From assembly GCA_050248955.1 (NCBI GenBank), contig JBFWRK010000001.1, positions 1-64,000 on the forward strand: a DNA stretch of 64,000 nt, given 5' to 3'. Below, in pieces: positions 54,458 to 63,136 of this stretch (its first letter is position 1; each line of letters opens with the position of its first letter). Position numbers and translations under genes: made by a program. Under the pieces are notes generated by a model. That model was not told the origin of the DNA and searched no databases. It saw only the letters and a list, made by a program, of their open reading frames with translations. Source of the stretch: JBFWRK01 sp050248955. Its GTDB lineage: Bacteria; Actinomycetota; Acidimicrobiia; Acidimicrobiales; Ilumatobacteraceae.

Positions 54458-55654
54458 ATGGCGAGTCATGGCATCCGCGACAAGGTCGCGATCATCGGCG
54501 TCGGCTGCACGAACTTCGGCGAGCACTGGGACAAGTCGACGGACGACCTCCTGATCGACTCGTCGTCCGCCGCGCTCGCGAGCGCGGGCGTGGTGCTCGA
54601 GGACATCGATGCGTTCTGGCTCGGCACGATGGGCTCGGGTCTCTCCGGCCTCACGCTCAGCCGACCGTTGAAGATCCAGCACAAGCCGGTCACGCACGTC
54701 GAGAACTACTGCGCGACCGGATCGGAGGCGTTCCGCAACGCGTGCTACGCGGTTGCGTCCGGTGCGTACGACACCGTGATGGCGATCGGCGTCGAGAAGC
54801 TCAAGGACTCGGGCTACTCGGGTCTCGTCGTCGGCTCGCCGGCGAACGACGGCACGGGGCTGACCGTCACCGCTCCGGCATCGTTCTCGTTCCTCGCGCC
54901 TGCGTACGCGAAGAAGTACGGCGTCGATCCCGACGAGATGAAGGAGGTGATGACCCGCATCGCCTGGAAGAACCACAAGAACGGCGCGCTGAACCCGCGA
55001 GCGCAGTTCCGCAAAGAGGTCTCCAAGGAGACCATCTCGTGCAGCCCGATCATCGCCGGGCAGCTCGGCATCTTCGACTGCTCGGGCGTGTCGGACGGCT
55101 CAGCTGCGGCGATCATCGTGCGCGCCGAGGACGCCCACAAGTACACGGACAAGCCGCTCTACGTGAAGGCGCTGTCGTTCATCGCCGGTCCTGCAGCGGG
55201 ACCGATCGATCCGAGCTACGACTACACGACCTTCGACGAGGTGGTCCACAGCGCCGATGACGCCTACGCGCAGGCCGGCATCACCGATCCGCGCGCCGAG
55301 CTGGCGATGGCGGAGGTGCACGACTGCTTCACGCCGACCGAGCTCGTCCTCATGGAGGACCTCGGCTTCGCCGAGCGCGGCTTCGGTTGGAAGGAGGTCC
55401 TCGCCGGCACGTTCGATCTCGACGGCGAGCTGCCGGTGAACCCGGACGGAGGGCTGAAGTCGTTCGGTCACCCGATCGGTGCTTCAGGGCTGCGAATGCT
55501 GTTCGAGTGCTGGACGCAGCTGCGTGGCGAGGCCGGGCCGCGTCAGATCGCGAGCATCGCCGCCGGCAAGACGAAGGCGCTGACCCACAACCTCGGTGGT
55601 GCGCCGGGTGCCTGCGTCAGCTTCGTCTCGGTGGTCGGTTCCGAGCTGGACTGA
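54458..55654 (+). CDS. Thiolase-like protein (SCP2/archaeal-thiolase type)
   Basis: A 398-residue thiolase-fold protein. The nucleophile is Cys in VENYCATGSEAFRNA and the His is in GGLKSFGHPIGASGLRM. The usual C-terminal acid/base Cys motif is replaced by HNLGGAPGACVSFV, as in SCP2-like and archaeal thiolases. It may perform condensation, thiolysis or retro-aldol chemistry together with its HMGS-DUF35 partner, four bases upstream. The ribosome binding site is GAGGAG. Confidence 0.88.
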   Translation: MASHGIRDKVAIIGVGCTNFGEHWDKSTDDLLIDSSSAALASAGVVLEDIDAFWLGTMGSGLSGLTLSRPLKIQHKPVTHVENYCATGSEAFRNACYAVASGAYDTVMAIGVEKLKDSGYSGLVVGSPANDGTGLTVTAPASFSFLAPAYAKKYGVDPDEMKEVMTRIAWKNHKNGALNPRAQFRKEVSKETISCSPIIAGQLGIFDCSGVSDGSAAAIIVRAEDAHKYTDKPLYVKALSFIAGPAAGPIDPSYDYTTFDEVVHSADDAYAQAGITDPRAELAMAEVHDCFTPTELVLMEDLGFAERGFGWKEVLAGTFDLDGELPVNPDGGLKSFGHPIGASGLRMLFECWTQLRGEAGPRQIASIAAGKTKALTHNLGGAPGACVSFVSVVGSELD

Positions 55655-55668
55655 TCGAGGCCCGGCGG

Positions 55669-56856
55669 ATGCCACGCCCGGCGGATGCCAGGATCGGCGA
55701 CGTGACCCGCACGATCTACCTCGACGGCAACTCGCTCGGACCGCCGATGCCCGGGGTCGTCGAGCGGCTGCAGCGCTTCGTCGAGCAGGAGTGGGCGACC
55801 GCCCTCATCCGAGGGTGGAACGAGCACCGCTGGTGGGAGCTCCCGCTCGACGTGGGTGAGCAGATCGCGCCGCTGGTCGGCGCTGCACCGGGACAGGTGG
55901 TCGTCGCCGACACCACCACCGTCCTGCTCTACAAGTTGCTCGTGGCCGCCCTGCGGGCACGACCCGGCCGGCCGTGGATCGTCACCCACGAGGCGAACTT
56001 CCCGACCGACCGCCATGTGATCGACGCGGTCGCCGAGCAGTTCGGCGCGCGGGTCGAGGCGGTGCCGGCGAGTGGGTTGGCGGCGGCGCTCTGCGACGGC
56101 ACCGCGGTGCTGTGCGCGACGCACGTCGACTATCGCACCGGGGCGCGACTCGACACGGCCGCGCTGACCGCTGCGGCGCACGACGTGGGTGCGCTCGCGC
56201 TGTGGGACCTGTCCCACTCGACCGGTGCGATGGACCTCCACCTCGACCGCGACGGCGTCGACCTGGCTGTCGGGTGCACCTACAAGTACCTCAACGGAGG
56301 CCCGGGTGCGCCGGCGTTCGCGTACGTGGCGGAGCACCTGCTCGGCGACCTCGACCAGCCCGTGAGCGGCTGGGTCGGGCATGCCGCACCATTCACGATG
56401 GACGAGCGCCACGTCCCTGCACCGGGCATCCGCCGGCTGCTGTCGGGGACGCCGCCGGTGATGTCGTTGATCGCGCTCTCGACGGCGCTCGACGCGTTCC
56501 GCGACGTCGACCTCGCTGCGCTGCGGGAGCGCAGCCTCGAGCTCACCGACCGCTTCATCGCGCTGGCCGACGAGCGGCTGGCCGGGCACGGCTTCTCCCT
56601 CGTCACGCCGCGCGACCGAGCCGTGCGCGGCAGCCACGTGTCGCTCGCCCACGAACACGCCCACGAGGTGATCCAGGCTGCGATCGCCGTCGGGGTGATC
56701 GGCGACTACCGGGAGCCGGGCCTGTGCCGCTTCGGCTTCGCGCCGCTGTACATCACGCTCGATGACGTCGACGAGGCGGTCGACCGGTTGGTCGACGTCA
56801 TGGAGCGGGGTGCCTGGCGAGCGCCGGAGCACGCCGTTCGCAGCACGGTCACGTGA
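55669..56856 (+). CDS. kynU: Kynureninase-like PLP hydrolase
   Basis: A 395-residue class V PLP enzyme. IYLDGNSLGPPMPGV is the kynureninase N-terminal signature, ALWDLSHSTGAMDLHL holds the cofactor Asp, and the lysine is in GCTYKYLNGGPGAPAF. It would cleave kynurenine to anthranilate and alanine in tryptophan breakdown, though no other kynurenine-pathway gene is here. ATG 55669 is chosen; GTG 55702 is an alternative. The start is embedded in a 15-bp direct repeat (55660-55674 and 55676-55690) which puts a second, out-of-frame ATG 16 bases on. Confidence 0.87.
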   Translation: MPRPADARIGDVTRTIYLDGNSLGPPMPGVVERLQRFVEQEWATALIRGWNEHRWWELPLDVGEQIAPLVGAAPGQVVVADTTTVLLYKLLVAALRARPGRPWIVTHEANFPTDRHVIDAVAEQFGARVEAVPASGLAAALCDGTAVLCATHVDYRTGARLDTAALTAAAHDVGALALWDLSHSTGAMDLHLDRDGVDLAVGCTYKYLNGGPGAPAFAYVAEHLLGDLDQPVSGWVGHAAPFTMDERHVPAPGIRRLLSGTPPVMSLIALSTALDAFRDVDLAALRERSLELTDRFIALADERLAGHGFSLVTPRDRAVRGSHVSLAHEHAHEVIQAAIAVGVIGDYREPGLCRFGFAPLYITLDDVDEAVDRLVDVMERGAWRAPEHAVRSTVT

Positions 56857-57697
56857 GGCGGCGGATGACCTCGTCGTGCAGCAGACCGTTCGAGGAGACC
56901 GCCGAGTCCGACTCGTAGCCGCGCAGCCCGAAGCGGTCCGTGAACGTCCCACCGGCCTCTTCGACGACGACCTGCACGGCAGCGAGGTCGTACGGCTGGA
57001 GCCCGATCGCATCGACGGCGATCTCGACGGCACCCTCGGCGACGAGCATGTGCTGCCAGAAGTCACCGAAGCCACGGGCCCTCCACGCCGCCTGCTGCAG
57101 CTCGACGAGCCGAGACGTGAGCCCGAGGTCGTCCCAGCCACTGCTGAACGTGACGCACACCTGCGCCTCGGCGAGCGAATCGATGCTCGACACGCGGATC
57201 TCCCGCCCGTCGGCGAACGCGCCGAGGCCCCGCGCCGCCCACCAGCGTCGCCCCAACGCCGGCGCCGACACGACGCCGACCACCGGGCCGTGCTCGACGT
57301 GGGTCAACGCCACGAGCGTCGCCCAGACGGGGATGCCGCGGACGAAGTTCGAGGTGCCGTCGATCGGATCGACGATCCACCGCCACGGCGACGCCAGGTC
57401 GCCGGTGAGGCCGTGCTCCTCACCGAAGAGCGAATGAGTTGGCCGAACGGCTGCGAGCCGCTCCGAGATCCTCGCTTCGGCCGCTCGGTCAGCCTCGGTG
57501 ACCTCGCTCCGGTCGGCCTTGTGGTCGACCGTGAACGCGCGCTGCTCGTAGCGCGGCAGCGACTCGGTCTCGGCCAGCGTGGCGAGCTCGAGCGCGAGCT
57601 CCAGCTCCGCCGCCAGCTCGCCCGGTATCCCGCTCGCGGTCGCTCGGGCCCGCTCGCTCGGTTTCCCGCTCTCGGCCGCTCGGGCCCGCTCGCTCAA
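56849..57697 (-). CDS. Inositol monophosphatase family protein (HisN-like)
   Basis: A 282-residue Mg-dependent phosphatase. SEVTEADRAAE, GEEHG, WIVDPIDGTSNFVRGIPVWAT and PYDLAAVQVVVEEAGG are the metal and substrate motifs. Sequence resembles histidinol-phosphate phosphatase (HisN) as well as IMPase; the two cannot be separated by eye. The only start near the domain is TTG 57697, overlapping the dxs stop (TTGA). The first 24 residues are a duplicated 12-residue unit (SERARAAESGKP/SERARATASGIP). Confidence 0.85.
   Translation of the reverse strand: MSERARAAESGKPSERARATASGIPGELAAELELALELATLAETESLPRYEQRAFTVDHKADRSEVTEADRAAEARISERLAAVRPTHSLFGEEHGLTGDLASPWRWIVDPIDGTSNFVRGIPVWATLVALTHVEHGPVVGVVSAPALGRRWWAARGLGAFADGREIRVSSIDSLAEAQVCVTFSSGWDDLGLTSRLVELQQAAWRARGFGDFWQHMLVAEGAVEIAVDAIGLQPYDLAAVQVVVEEAGGTFTDRFGLRGYESDSAVSSNGLLHDEVIRRLT
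57623..57694 (-). repeat. Two 36-bp tandem repeats at the dxs/phosphatase junction
   Basis: Two 36-base units (57694-57659 and 57658-57623 on the minus strand), about 90 per cent identical, encode the duplicated N-terminus of the phosphatase immediately after the dxs stop. Confidence 0.8.
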
Positions 57698-59622
57698 CGG
57701 CTGACAGCGGTGCGTACGGCGCGGGCGATCCCATCGGCGTCGAGGCCGAGCTGGGCCAGGATGCGGTCCGGCTTCGCCTGCGGCAGGAACCGCGTCGGCA
57801 CGCCGAGGACCTCGACCCGGGGGAGCTGGTCGGCGACGCAGGCGTGGTCGATGGCGTCGGCGATCGACATGCCGATGCCGCCCTCGCGGATGCCGTCCTC
57901 GGCCGTGACCACCGCCAGGTGGCGAGCGGCATCGGCGAGCATCTCGGAGTCGAGCGGTGCGCAGCAGCGGACGTCCCACAGCGTGGCGTCGATGCCTTCG
58001 GTGGCGAGCGTCTCGACGGCCTTCTCCGCAGCTCCGACGAGCTTGCCGATCGCGAGCACGCACACGCTGCCGTCACCGCTGCGGATCCGCCTGGCGGAGA
58101 GGCCCGAGCCGACCTCGGTCTCGGAGACCGACCGGCTCTGACCCTTGGGATACCGGATGACCACCGGACCGGAGTCGGCGAGTTCGATCGCGTCGTGGAG
58201 CATCTGCTGCAGCTCCTCGGCCGACGACGGCGCGAGGACGCGCATGCCGGGCACCTTGGCGAGCAGCGCCATGTCGTAGACCCCGTGGTGGCTCGGCCCG
58301 TCGTCGCCGGTGACGCCGGCGCGATCGAGGCAGAAGATCACCGGGAGCCGGTGGAGCGCGACGTCGTAGACCACCTGGTCCCACGCCCGGTTCAAGAAGG
58401 TGGAGTAGATCGCGACGACAGGGCGCAAGCCGCCCATCGCCATGCCGGCGGCGCCGGTGACGGCGTGCTGCTCGGCGATCCCGACGTCGAAGAACCGGTC
58501 GGGGAAACGGGCCTGGAACGGCAGCAGGCCGGTCGGCCCGGGCATCGCCGCGGTGATCGCCACGAGGCGTGGCTCGTGCTCGGCCTCCTTGATCACGGCC
58601 TCGGCGAACACCTGCGTGTAGCCGGTCGGGACCGCTTTGGGCGGGCCGATGGCGGGGTCGAAGACGGGCGCGTCGTGGAGGTGCTTCTCGTCGTCGTCCT
58701 CTGCCGGCGGGTAGCCACGGCCCTTCTGCGTCAACACGTGCACGACGATCGGTCCCTCGGACGACAGTTCGATCGCGTTCCTGAACGCGTGCTCCAGTTC
58801 GGCGATGTCGTGACCGTCGATCGGACCGACGTACCGCACGCCGAGCGCCTCGAAGAACGACGGCGGCTGGAGGAACTCGCGAACGGCGGCCTTGAAGGCG
58901 TCCATGCCGCGCTCGGCCGGCGGCCCGACGACGGGCAGGTCGCGCAGGAACCGCTCCAGCTTGCGCTGCCGGCGGACGTAGACCGGGTTGAGGCGGATCG
59001 CGGCCAGGCCGTGGCTCAGCTTCTCGGCCACGCGATCAGCAACGGCGCCGTGGCCGTTGTCGGTGAGGTTGGAGATCGTCGGTGCGTACGACCGACCGTT
59101 GTCGTTGAGGACGATGATCACGCGGCGCTTGCCGTGCCCGAGGTTGTTCAACGCCTCGTATGCCATGCCACCGGTCATCGAGCCGTCGCCGATGACGGCG
59201 ACGATGTGCCGACGGGCGGGGTCGGCACTGGCGTCGCGGGCGACGGCGAGCCCGTACGCGTACGAGAGCACGGTCGACGCGTGGCTGTTCTCGATGAAGT
59301 CGTGCTCGCTCTCTTCACGGCACGGGTAGCCGGACAGACCGCCGGCTTGGCGGAGCTGCTCGAACCCGGACTGGCGCCCGGTCACGAGCTTGTGCACGTA
59401 CGCCTGGTGCCCGGTGTCCCACAGCACCGCGTCGCGCGGCGAGTCGAAGACGCGGTGGAGCGCGAGCGTGAGCTCCACGGCACCGAGGTTCGAGCCGAGG
59501 TGACCACCGGTCTCGGACACGGACTGCACGATGAAGTCGCGGATCTCGCCGGCCAGGTCGTCGAGCTCGACACTTGACAGGCGGCGGAGGTCGGACGGCC
59601 GGTGGATCGATTCGAGCACCAT
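57694..59622 (-). CDS. dxs: 1-deoxy-D-xylulose-5-phosphate synthase
   Basis: A 642-residue ThDP enzyme, first step of the MEP isoprenoid pathway. VSETGGHLGSNLGAVELTLALH, the ThDP motif GDGSMTGGMAYEALNN, and IAEQHAVTGAAGMA with DRAGVTGDDGPSHHG in the transketolase-like part are all present. A TAACCT -10-like box lies 9 bases before the ATG, and GGAGG slightly further. Its stop overlaps the phosphatase gene. Confidence 0.96.
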   Translation of the reverse strand: MVLESIHRPSDLRRLSSVELDDLAGEIRDFIVQSVSETGGHLGSNLGAVELTLALHRVFDSPRDAVLWDTGHQAYVHKLVTGRQSGFEQLRQAGGLSGYPCREESEHDFIENSHASTVLSYAYGLAVARDASADPARRHIVAVIGDGSMTGGMAYEALNNLGHGKRRVIIVLNDNGRSYAPTISNLTDNGHGAVADRVAEKLSHGLAAIRLNPVYVRRQRKLERFLRDLPVVGPPAERGMDAFKAAVREFLQPPSFFEALGVRYVGPIDGHDIAELEHAFRNAIELSSEGPIVVHVLTQKGRGYPPAEDDDEKHLHDAPVFDPAIGPPKAVPTGYTQVFAEAVIKEAEHEPRLVAITAAMPGPTGLLPFQARFPDRFFDVGIAEQHAVTGAAGMAMGGLRPVVAIYSTFLNRAWDQVVYDVALHRLPVIFCLDRAGVTGDDGPSHHGVYDMALLAKVPGMRVLAPSSAEELQQMLHDAIELADSGPVVIRYPKGQSRSVSETEVGSGLSARRIRSGDGSVCVLAIGKLVGAAEKAVETLATEGIDATLWDVRCCAPLDSEMLADAARHLAVVTAEDGIREGGIGMSIADAIDHACVADQLPRVEVLGVPTRFLPQAKPDRILAQLGLDADGIARAVRTAVSR

Positions 59623-59690
59623 CGGCTGGTCAGGTTACCTCCGGGTAGGTCGTACGACTCAGTCACCGGCACCCACCACTCGCAGTGAGA

Positions 59691-60545
59691 TCAGCGCTGG
59701 GCGGGCTCGATCTCCGGCAGCTCGCCGTATCGGCGCGTGAGCCGGCGGTTGTTCCACTCGTGCATCTCGTGGCCGAGCCAGTAGCCGACCCCGAGCGCGA
59801 CGAGACCGCCGACGCCGTCGATCCAGTAGTGGTTCGCCGTCACGACGATGCAGAACAGTGTCGCCGCGGGGTACAGGATCAGGAGTGCTCGGGCCCACCG
59901 TTTCCTCGTGAGCTGCCACATGACGAGGGTGCACCACGTCGACCAGCCGATGTGGAGGCTCGGCATCGCTGCGTACTGGTTCGAGACGCGCTGCATCGTC
60001 CCGGAGTCGAACGACCACGGGCCGCCGTACTCGTCGAGCGTGTCGACGAAGCCGAAGTGCTCGCGGCCTTGCTCGACGGCGATGCGATTGCCGCCGTAGA
60101 TGCCGTCGTTGTTGAGCAACCGCGGCGGCATCAACGGGAAGAGCGAGAAGCCGACGATCGCGAGAGCCGTCGTCAAGGCGAGCGCGTTGCGCCAGCGGGG
60201 AAAGCTGTGCCGCCCGCGCCGGAACATCCAGATGAAGGCACCGACCGTGACGATGAAGTGGGCCGTGCCGTAGTACGTATTCCAGAACTGGATGAAGCCC
60301 TTGTAGGGCAGGAACCACTCCTGGATCGTCTCCTCGTGGTAGAGCCCGATCGCCCGTTCGAAGCGGATGACGCGGATCGCGTTGTCGAAGGCGTGGACCG
60401 GCTCCTGGCCCTCGTCGACGAGTGTCGAGCCGAACTGGTTCCGGACCGCGCTGTAGATCGCGTAGAAGACCGCGATGATGATCGCTTCCTTCCACCAGAA
60501 GAGCTTGTGCTCCCTGGTCGTGCGCGGCTCGGCCTCTTCGATCAC
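59691..60545 (-). CDS. PAP2-superfamily membrane phosphatase
   Basis: A 284-residue protein with about six membrane helices and the PAP2 active site: AAMPSLHIGWSTW and TANHYWIDGVGG carry the catalytic histidines. The same layout is seen in lipid phosphatases and inositol-phosphorylceramide-synthase-like proteins. GTG 60545 is chosen: a TAACCT -10 box lies 8 bases before it. It is divergent from the ThDP enzyme gene. Confidence 0.87.
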   Translation of the reverse strand: MIEEAEPRTTREHKLFWWKEAIIIAVFYAIYSAVRNQFGSTLVDEGQEPVHAFDNAIRVIRFERAIGLYHEETIQEWFLPYKGFIQFWNTYYGTAHFIVTVGAFIWMFRRGRHSFPRWRNALALTTALAIVGFSLFPLMPPRLLNNDGIYGGNRIAVEQGREHFGFVDTLDEYGGPWSFDSGTMQRVSNQYAAMPSLHIGWSTWCTLVMWQLTRKRWARALLILYPAATLFCIVVTANHYWIDGVGGLVALGVGYWLGHEMHEWNNRRLTRRYGELPEIEPAQR

Positions 60546-60612
60546 GACTTGTGAGGTTACGCTCCGGGAGGTTGCCAGCGACGGGGGAGTTCCACGAGGG
60601 GAGGTGGTCACG

Positions 60613-62238
60613 TTGACCACGACGGTGAACGGGCACGCGGGCGAGCAGGCGGTCGCCGCGGTCCGGCAGTTCGGTGTCGACGTGATGTTCACGCTCAACG
60701 GCGGACACGTGTGGCCGCTGTACGACGCCGCCCGCAACCAGGGCATGCGCGTCGTCGACACCCGTCACGAGCAGACGGCCACGTTCGCCGCCGAGGCATA
60801 CGCGAAGCTGACCCGCAACCCTGGCCTCGCCGTGCTCACCGCCGGCCCGGGCATCACGAACGGTGTGTCGGCGATCACGTCGGCGTACTTCAACGGCTCC
60901 CCGCTCGTCGTGCTCGGCGGGCGTGCGCCGGAGGGCCGATGGGGCGCCGGCAGCCTGCAAGAGCTCGACCACGTCCCCATCGTGTCGTCGATCACGAAGG
61001 CGGCCGGCACCGTGAAGGACGCTGCATCTGCGGGAGCGCTCGTGCAAGCGGCGACCCGCACCGCGCTGTCGCCCCACCGTGGCCCGACGTTCCTCGACTT
61101 CCCGCTCGACGTCTTCGGGCCGTCCGCAGGGGAGCTCGGCGATGTCGACGTGGCGGCGATCCGTCGAGGCGATGCGCCCGACCCGGACGAGGTCGCGCGG
61201 ATCGCCGCCCTCGTTGCCGGGGCCGAGCGTCCCGCCTTCATCGTCGGCAGCGACGTGTACTGGGCAGGTGGCTGGGATGCGCTACGGGCGTGCGCCGAGG
61301 AGCTGCGCGTGCCGTGCTTCTTCAACGGCCTCGGGCGAGGGTGCCTGCCGGCCGACCACGAGCTCGCGTTCCTGCGCACGAGGGGGATGTTGAAGGAGCA
61401 CGCTGATCTCGTCGTCGTGCTCGGCACGCCGCTCGACTTCCGGCTCGGGTTCGGACGGTTCGGCTCGGCCCGGGTGGCGCACGTCGTCGACGCGGAGAGC
61501 CAGCGGGCGGCGCACGTGTCGGCGCCGACGGCGGCGGGCGACATCGTCGCGACGCTGAGCGGGCTGGCGTCGTACGCGGGTGACCGCCGGGATCACGATG
61601 GTTGGATCGCTCAGCTGCGTGCCGCCGAGACGGCAGCGGCGGCGCGGGATGAGGAGCTGCTCGGGGCGAACAGCGATCCGATCAAGCCGAGCCGGATCTA
61701 CGGGGAGCTCGGCAAGCGACTCGAGCGCGACGCGGTCGTCGTCTGCGACGGGGGTGACTTCGCCAGCTACGCCGGCAAGTTCGTCGAGGTCTTCGAGCCG
61801 GGGTGCTGGCTCGACACCGGGCCCTACGGCTGTCTCGGGAACGGGCAGGGGTACGCGATCGCCGCTCGGGTCGCGCGGCCGTCGTCACAGGTCGTGGCGC
61901 TGCTCGGCGACGGTGCGGCGGGCTTCAGCCTGATGGACGTCGACACACTCGTGCGCCATGAGCTGCCGGTCGTGATGGTCGTCGGCAACAACGGCATGTG
62001 GGGTCTCGAGAAGCACCCCATGCAGGCGGTCTACGGCTGGGACATCGCCTGCGACCTGCAGCCCGGGTGCCGCTACGACGAGGTCGTCCGGGCGCTCGGC
62101 GGGGGCGGCGAGCTCGTGACCGACCCCGGCGACGTCGGCCCGGCGCTCGACCGAGCCTTCGCCGCCGGCGTCCCCTACCTGGTCAACATCGTCACCGACC
62201 CCGCAGACGTCTACCCCCGATCCTCCAACCTCGCCTGA
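60613..62238 (+). CDS. ThDP-dependent acetolactate-synthase-like enzyme
   Basis: A 541-residue protein of the acetolactate synthase/oxalyl-CoA decarboxylase superfamily. The catalytic Glu is in DTRHEQTATFAAEAYAKL and the ThDP motif is GDGAAGFSLMDVDTLVRHELPVVMVVGNNGMW. It differs from the ilvB product and is not with a small subunit, so it may be a 2-hydroxyacyl-CoA lyase, decarboxylase or similar C-C lyase. TTG 60613 is preferred because GGGGAGG lies about nine bases before; GTG 60604 is an alternative. Confidence 0.85.
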   Translation: MTTTVNGHAGEQAVAAVRQFGVDVMFTLNGGHVWPLYDAARNQGMRVVDTRHEQTATFAAEAYAKLTRNPGLAVLTAGPGITNGVSAITSAYFNGSPLVVLGGRAPEGRWGAGSLQELDHVPIVSSITKAAGTVKDAASAGALVQAATRTALSPHRGPTFLDFPLDVFGPSAGELGDVDVAAIRRGDAPDPDEVARIAALVAGAERPAFIVGSDVYWAGGWDALRACAEELRVPCFFNGLGRGCLPADHELAFLRTRGMLKEHADLVVVLGTPLDFRLGFGRFGSARVAHVVDAESQRAAHVSAPTAAGDIVATLSGLASYAGDRRDHDGWIAQLRAAETAAAARDEELLGANSDPIKPSRIYGELGKRLERDAVVVCDGGDFASYAGKFVEVFEPGCWLDTGPYGCLGNGQGYAIAARVARPSSQVVALLGDGAAGFSLMDVDTLVRHELPVVMVVGNNGMWGLEKHPMQAVYGWDIACDLQPGCRYDEVVRALGGGGELVTDPGDVGPALDRAFAAGVPYLVNIVTDPADVYPRSSNLA

Positions 62239-62637
62239 CCCGCCCCCGCCCCCGACCCCGCCGCCCCCCATCTGGTGCGGATGCACCCGAGGGCGGCTGC
62301 GGGCCCGGCGCGCGGCCCAGTCCCGCGCTCCCCGGGTTCTCTGCTCGCCGACGACTCCCGACCGGTTCTCCGCTCCCATCCGGACATCCAACGACCTCGC
62401 CCGATCAGAGATCGGGGCTGGTGGCGCGGATGAGCAGAGAAACGGCGTGGCGGGAGTCTCTCGTCCACGACGACGTCGCACCAGCACACTCCGGCACTCC
62501 AGCGTCACCAGCCGTTACGCGCAACCACGGAACTCACTTCACCCCATGCACGCAGTCGTCAGATCTCCGGGCGTCTGTCGGCACAGAGGCACGAAACGAG
62601 CGTGGGGAGGGGGTGAGTGGGACGCTCCTATGGCGTG
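62239..62637. other. Non-coding gap
   Basis: About 400 bp between the ThDP enzyme and the convergent thioesterase. No supported gene is seen. The first 35 bases are almost pure C-runs on the plus strand (G-runs on the minus strand, quadruplex-capable). A loose direct repeat, GGTTCTCTGCTC and GGTTCTCCGCTC, lies near 62335-62375. Confidence 0.55.
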
Positions 62638-63018
62638 TCAGTGGAGCTTGTCGAGGAAGCGTTCGACGTCGACGAGGACTCTCGTCACCTTCCCGGCGGC
62701 GACCAGGCCGTCCGGGTCGTGCACGGTGACATGGAAGATCAGACGGCGTCCCTCGATCTTCTCGAGCACCGCCTCGGCGACGACCTCGACGCCGATCGCG
62801 CTCGGCTGGAGGTGGTCGAGTTGCACGCGCCGCCCGACGGTCGTCGAGCCCTCGGCAAGTGAAGCCGCCACCGCCTTCATGCTCGCTTCCTCGCACAGCG
62901 CGACGATGCGCGGCGTGCCGAGCACCGGAACGTCGCCCGAGCGGAGCGCTTTCGCCGTGTCCGCCTCACTCACGACGAGCCGAGCCTCGCCCCGGGCTCC
63001 AGTCTCCAGCGGTGTCAT
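62638..63018 (-). CDS. Hotdog thioesterase, FlK-like
   Basis: A 126-residue hotdog-fold thioesterase. VPVLGTPRIVALCEEASMKAV supplies the Thr and Glu and RRVQLDHLQP the His that make up the fluoroacetyl-CoA thioesterase-type catalytic triad. Most FlK homologues hydrolyse other acyl-CoAs. ATG 63018 fits a leaderless -10 box seven bases upstream. It is divergent from tldD. Confidence 0.87.
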   Translation of the reverse strand: MTPLETGARGEARLVVSEADTAKALRSGDVPVLGTPRIVALCEEASMKAVAASLAEGSTTVGRRVQLDHLQPSAIGVEVVAEAVLEKIEGRRLIFHVTVHDPDGLVAAGKVTRVLVDVERFLDKLH

Positions 63019-63025
63019 TGCGGCC

Positions 63026-63031
63026 AGGTTA
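63026..63031 (-). promoter_or_regulatory. -10 box (TAACCT) of a leaderless promoter
   Basis: On the minus strand TAACCT ends exactly 7 bases before the thioesterase ATG at 63018; no ribosome binding site is present. Confidence 0.6.
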
Positions 63032-63091
63032 GACATCCGCCAGCGCCGCGGCCGTGTCGGTGCTCCCCGGAGGGCCGGACCGGCCGCTCGG

Positions 63092-63097
63092 TAGGCT
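63092..63097 (+). promoter_or_regulatory. -10 box (TAGGCT) upstream of tldD
   Basis: TAGGCT would start transcription near 63104, leaving a leader with a GAGGAG site before the ATG at 63137. Confidence 0.4.
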
Positions 63098-63136
63098 CGG
63101 CCGTGCTGCATCGACTGCACCGAGGAGCCGCTCACG

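Noticed and set aside
52928..54976. Upstream extension of the CBM48 gene frame
   Set aside because: Continuous frame but antisense to the HMGS-like and thiolase-like genes; the glycogen-binding domain begins at the ATG at 52927.
57844..59577. 577-codon plus-strand open frame
   Set aside because: Antisense to dxs; no recognisable domain.
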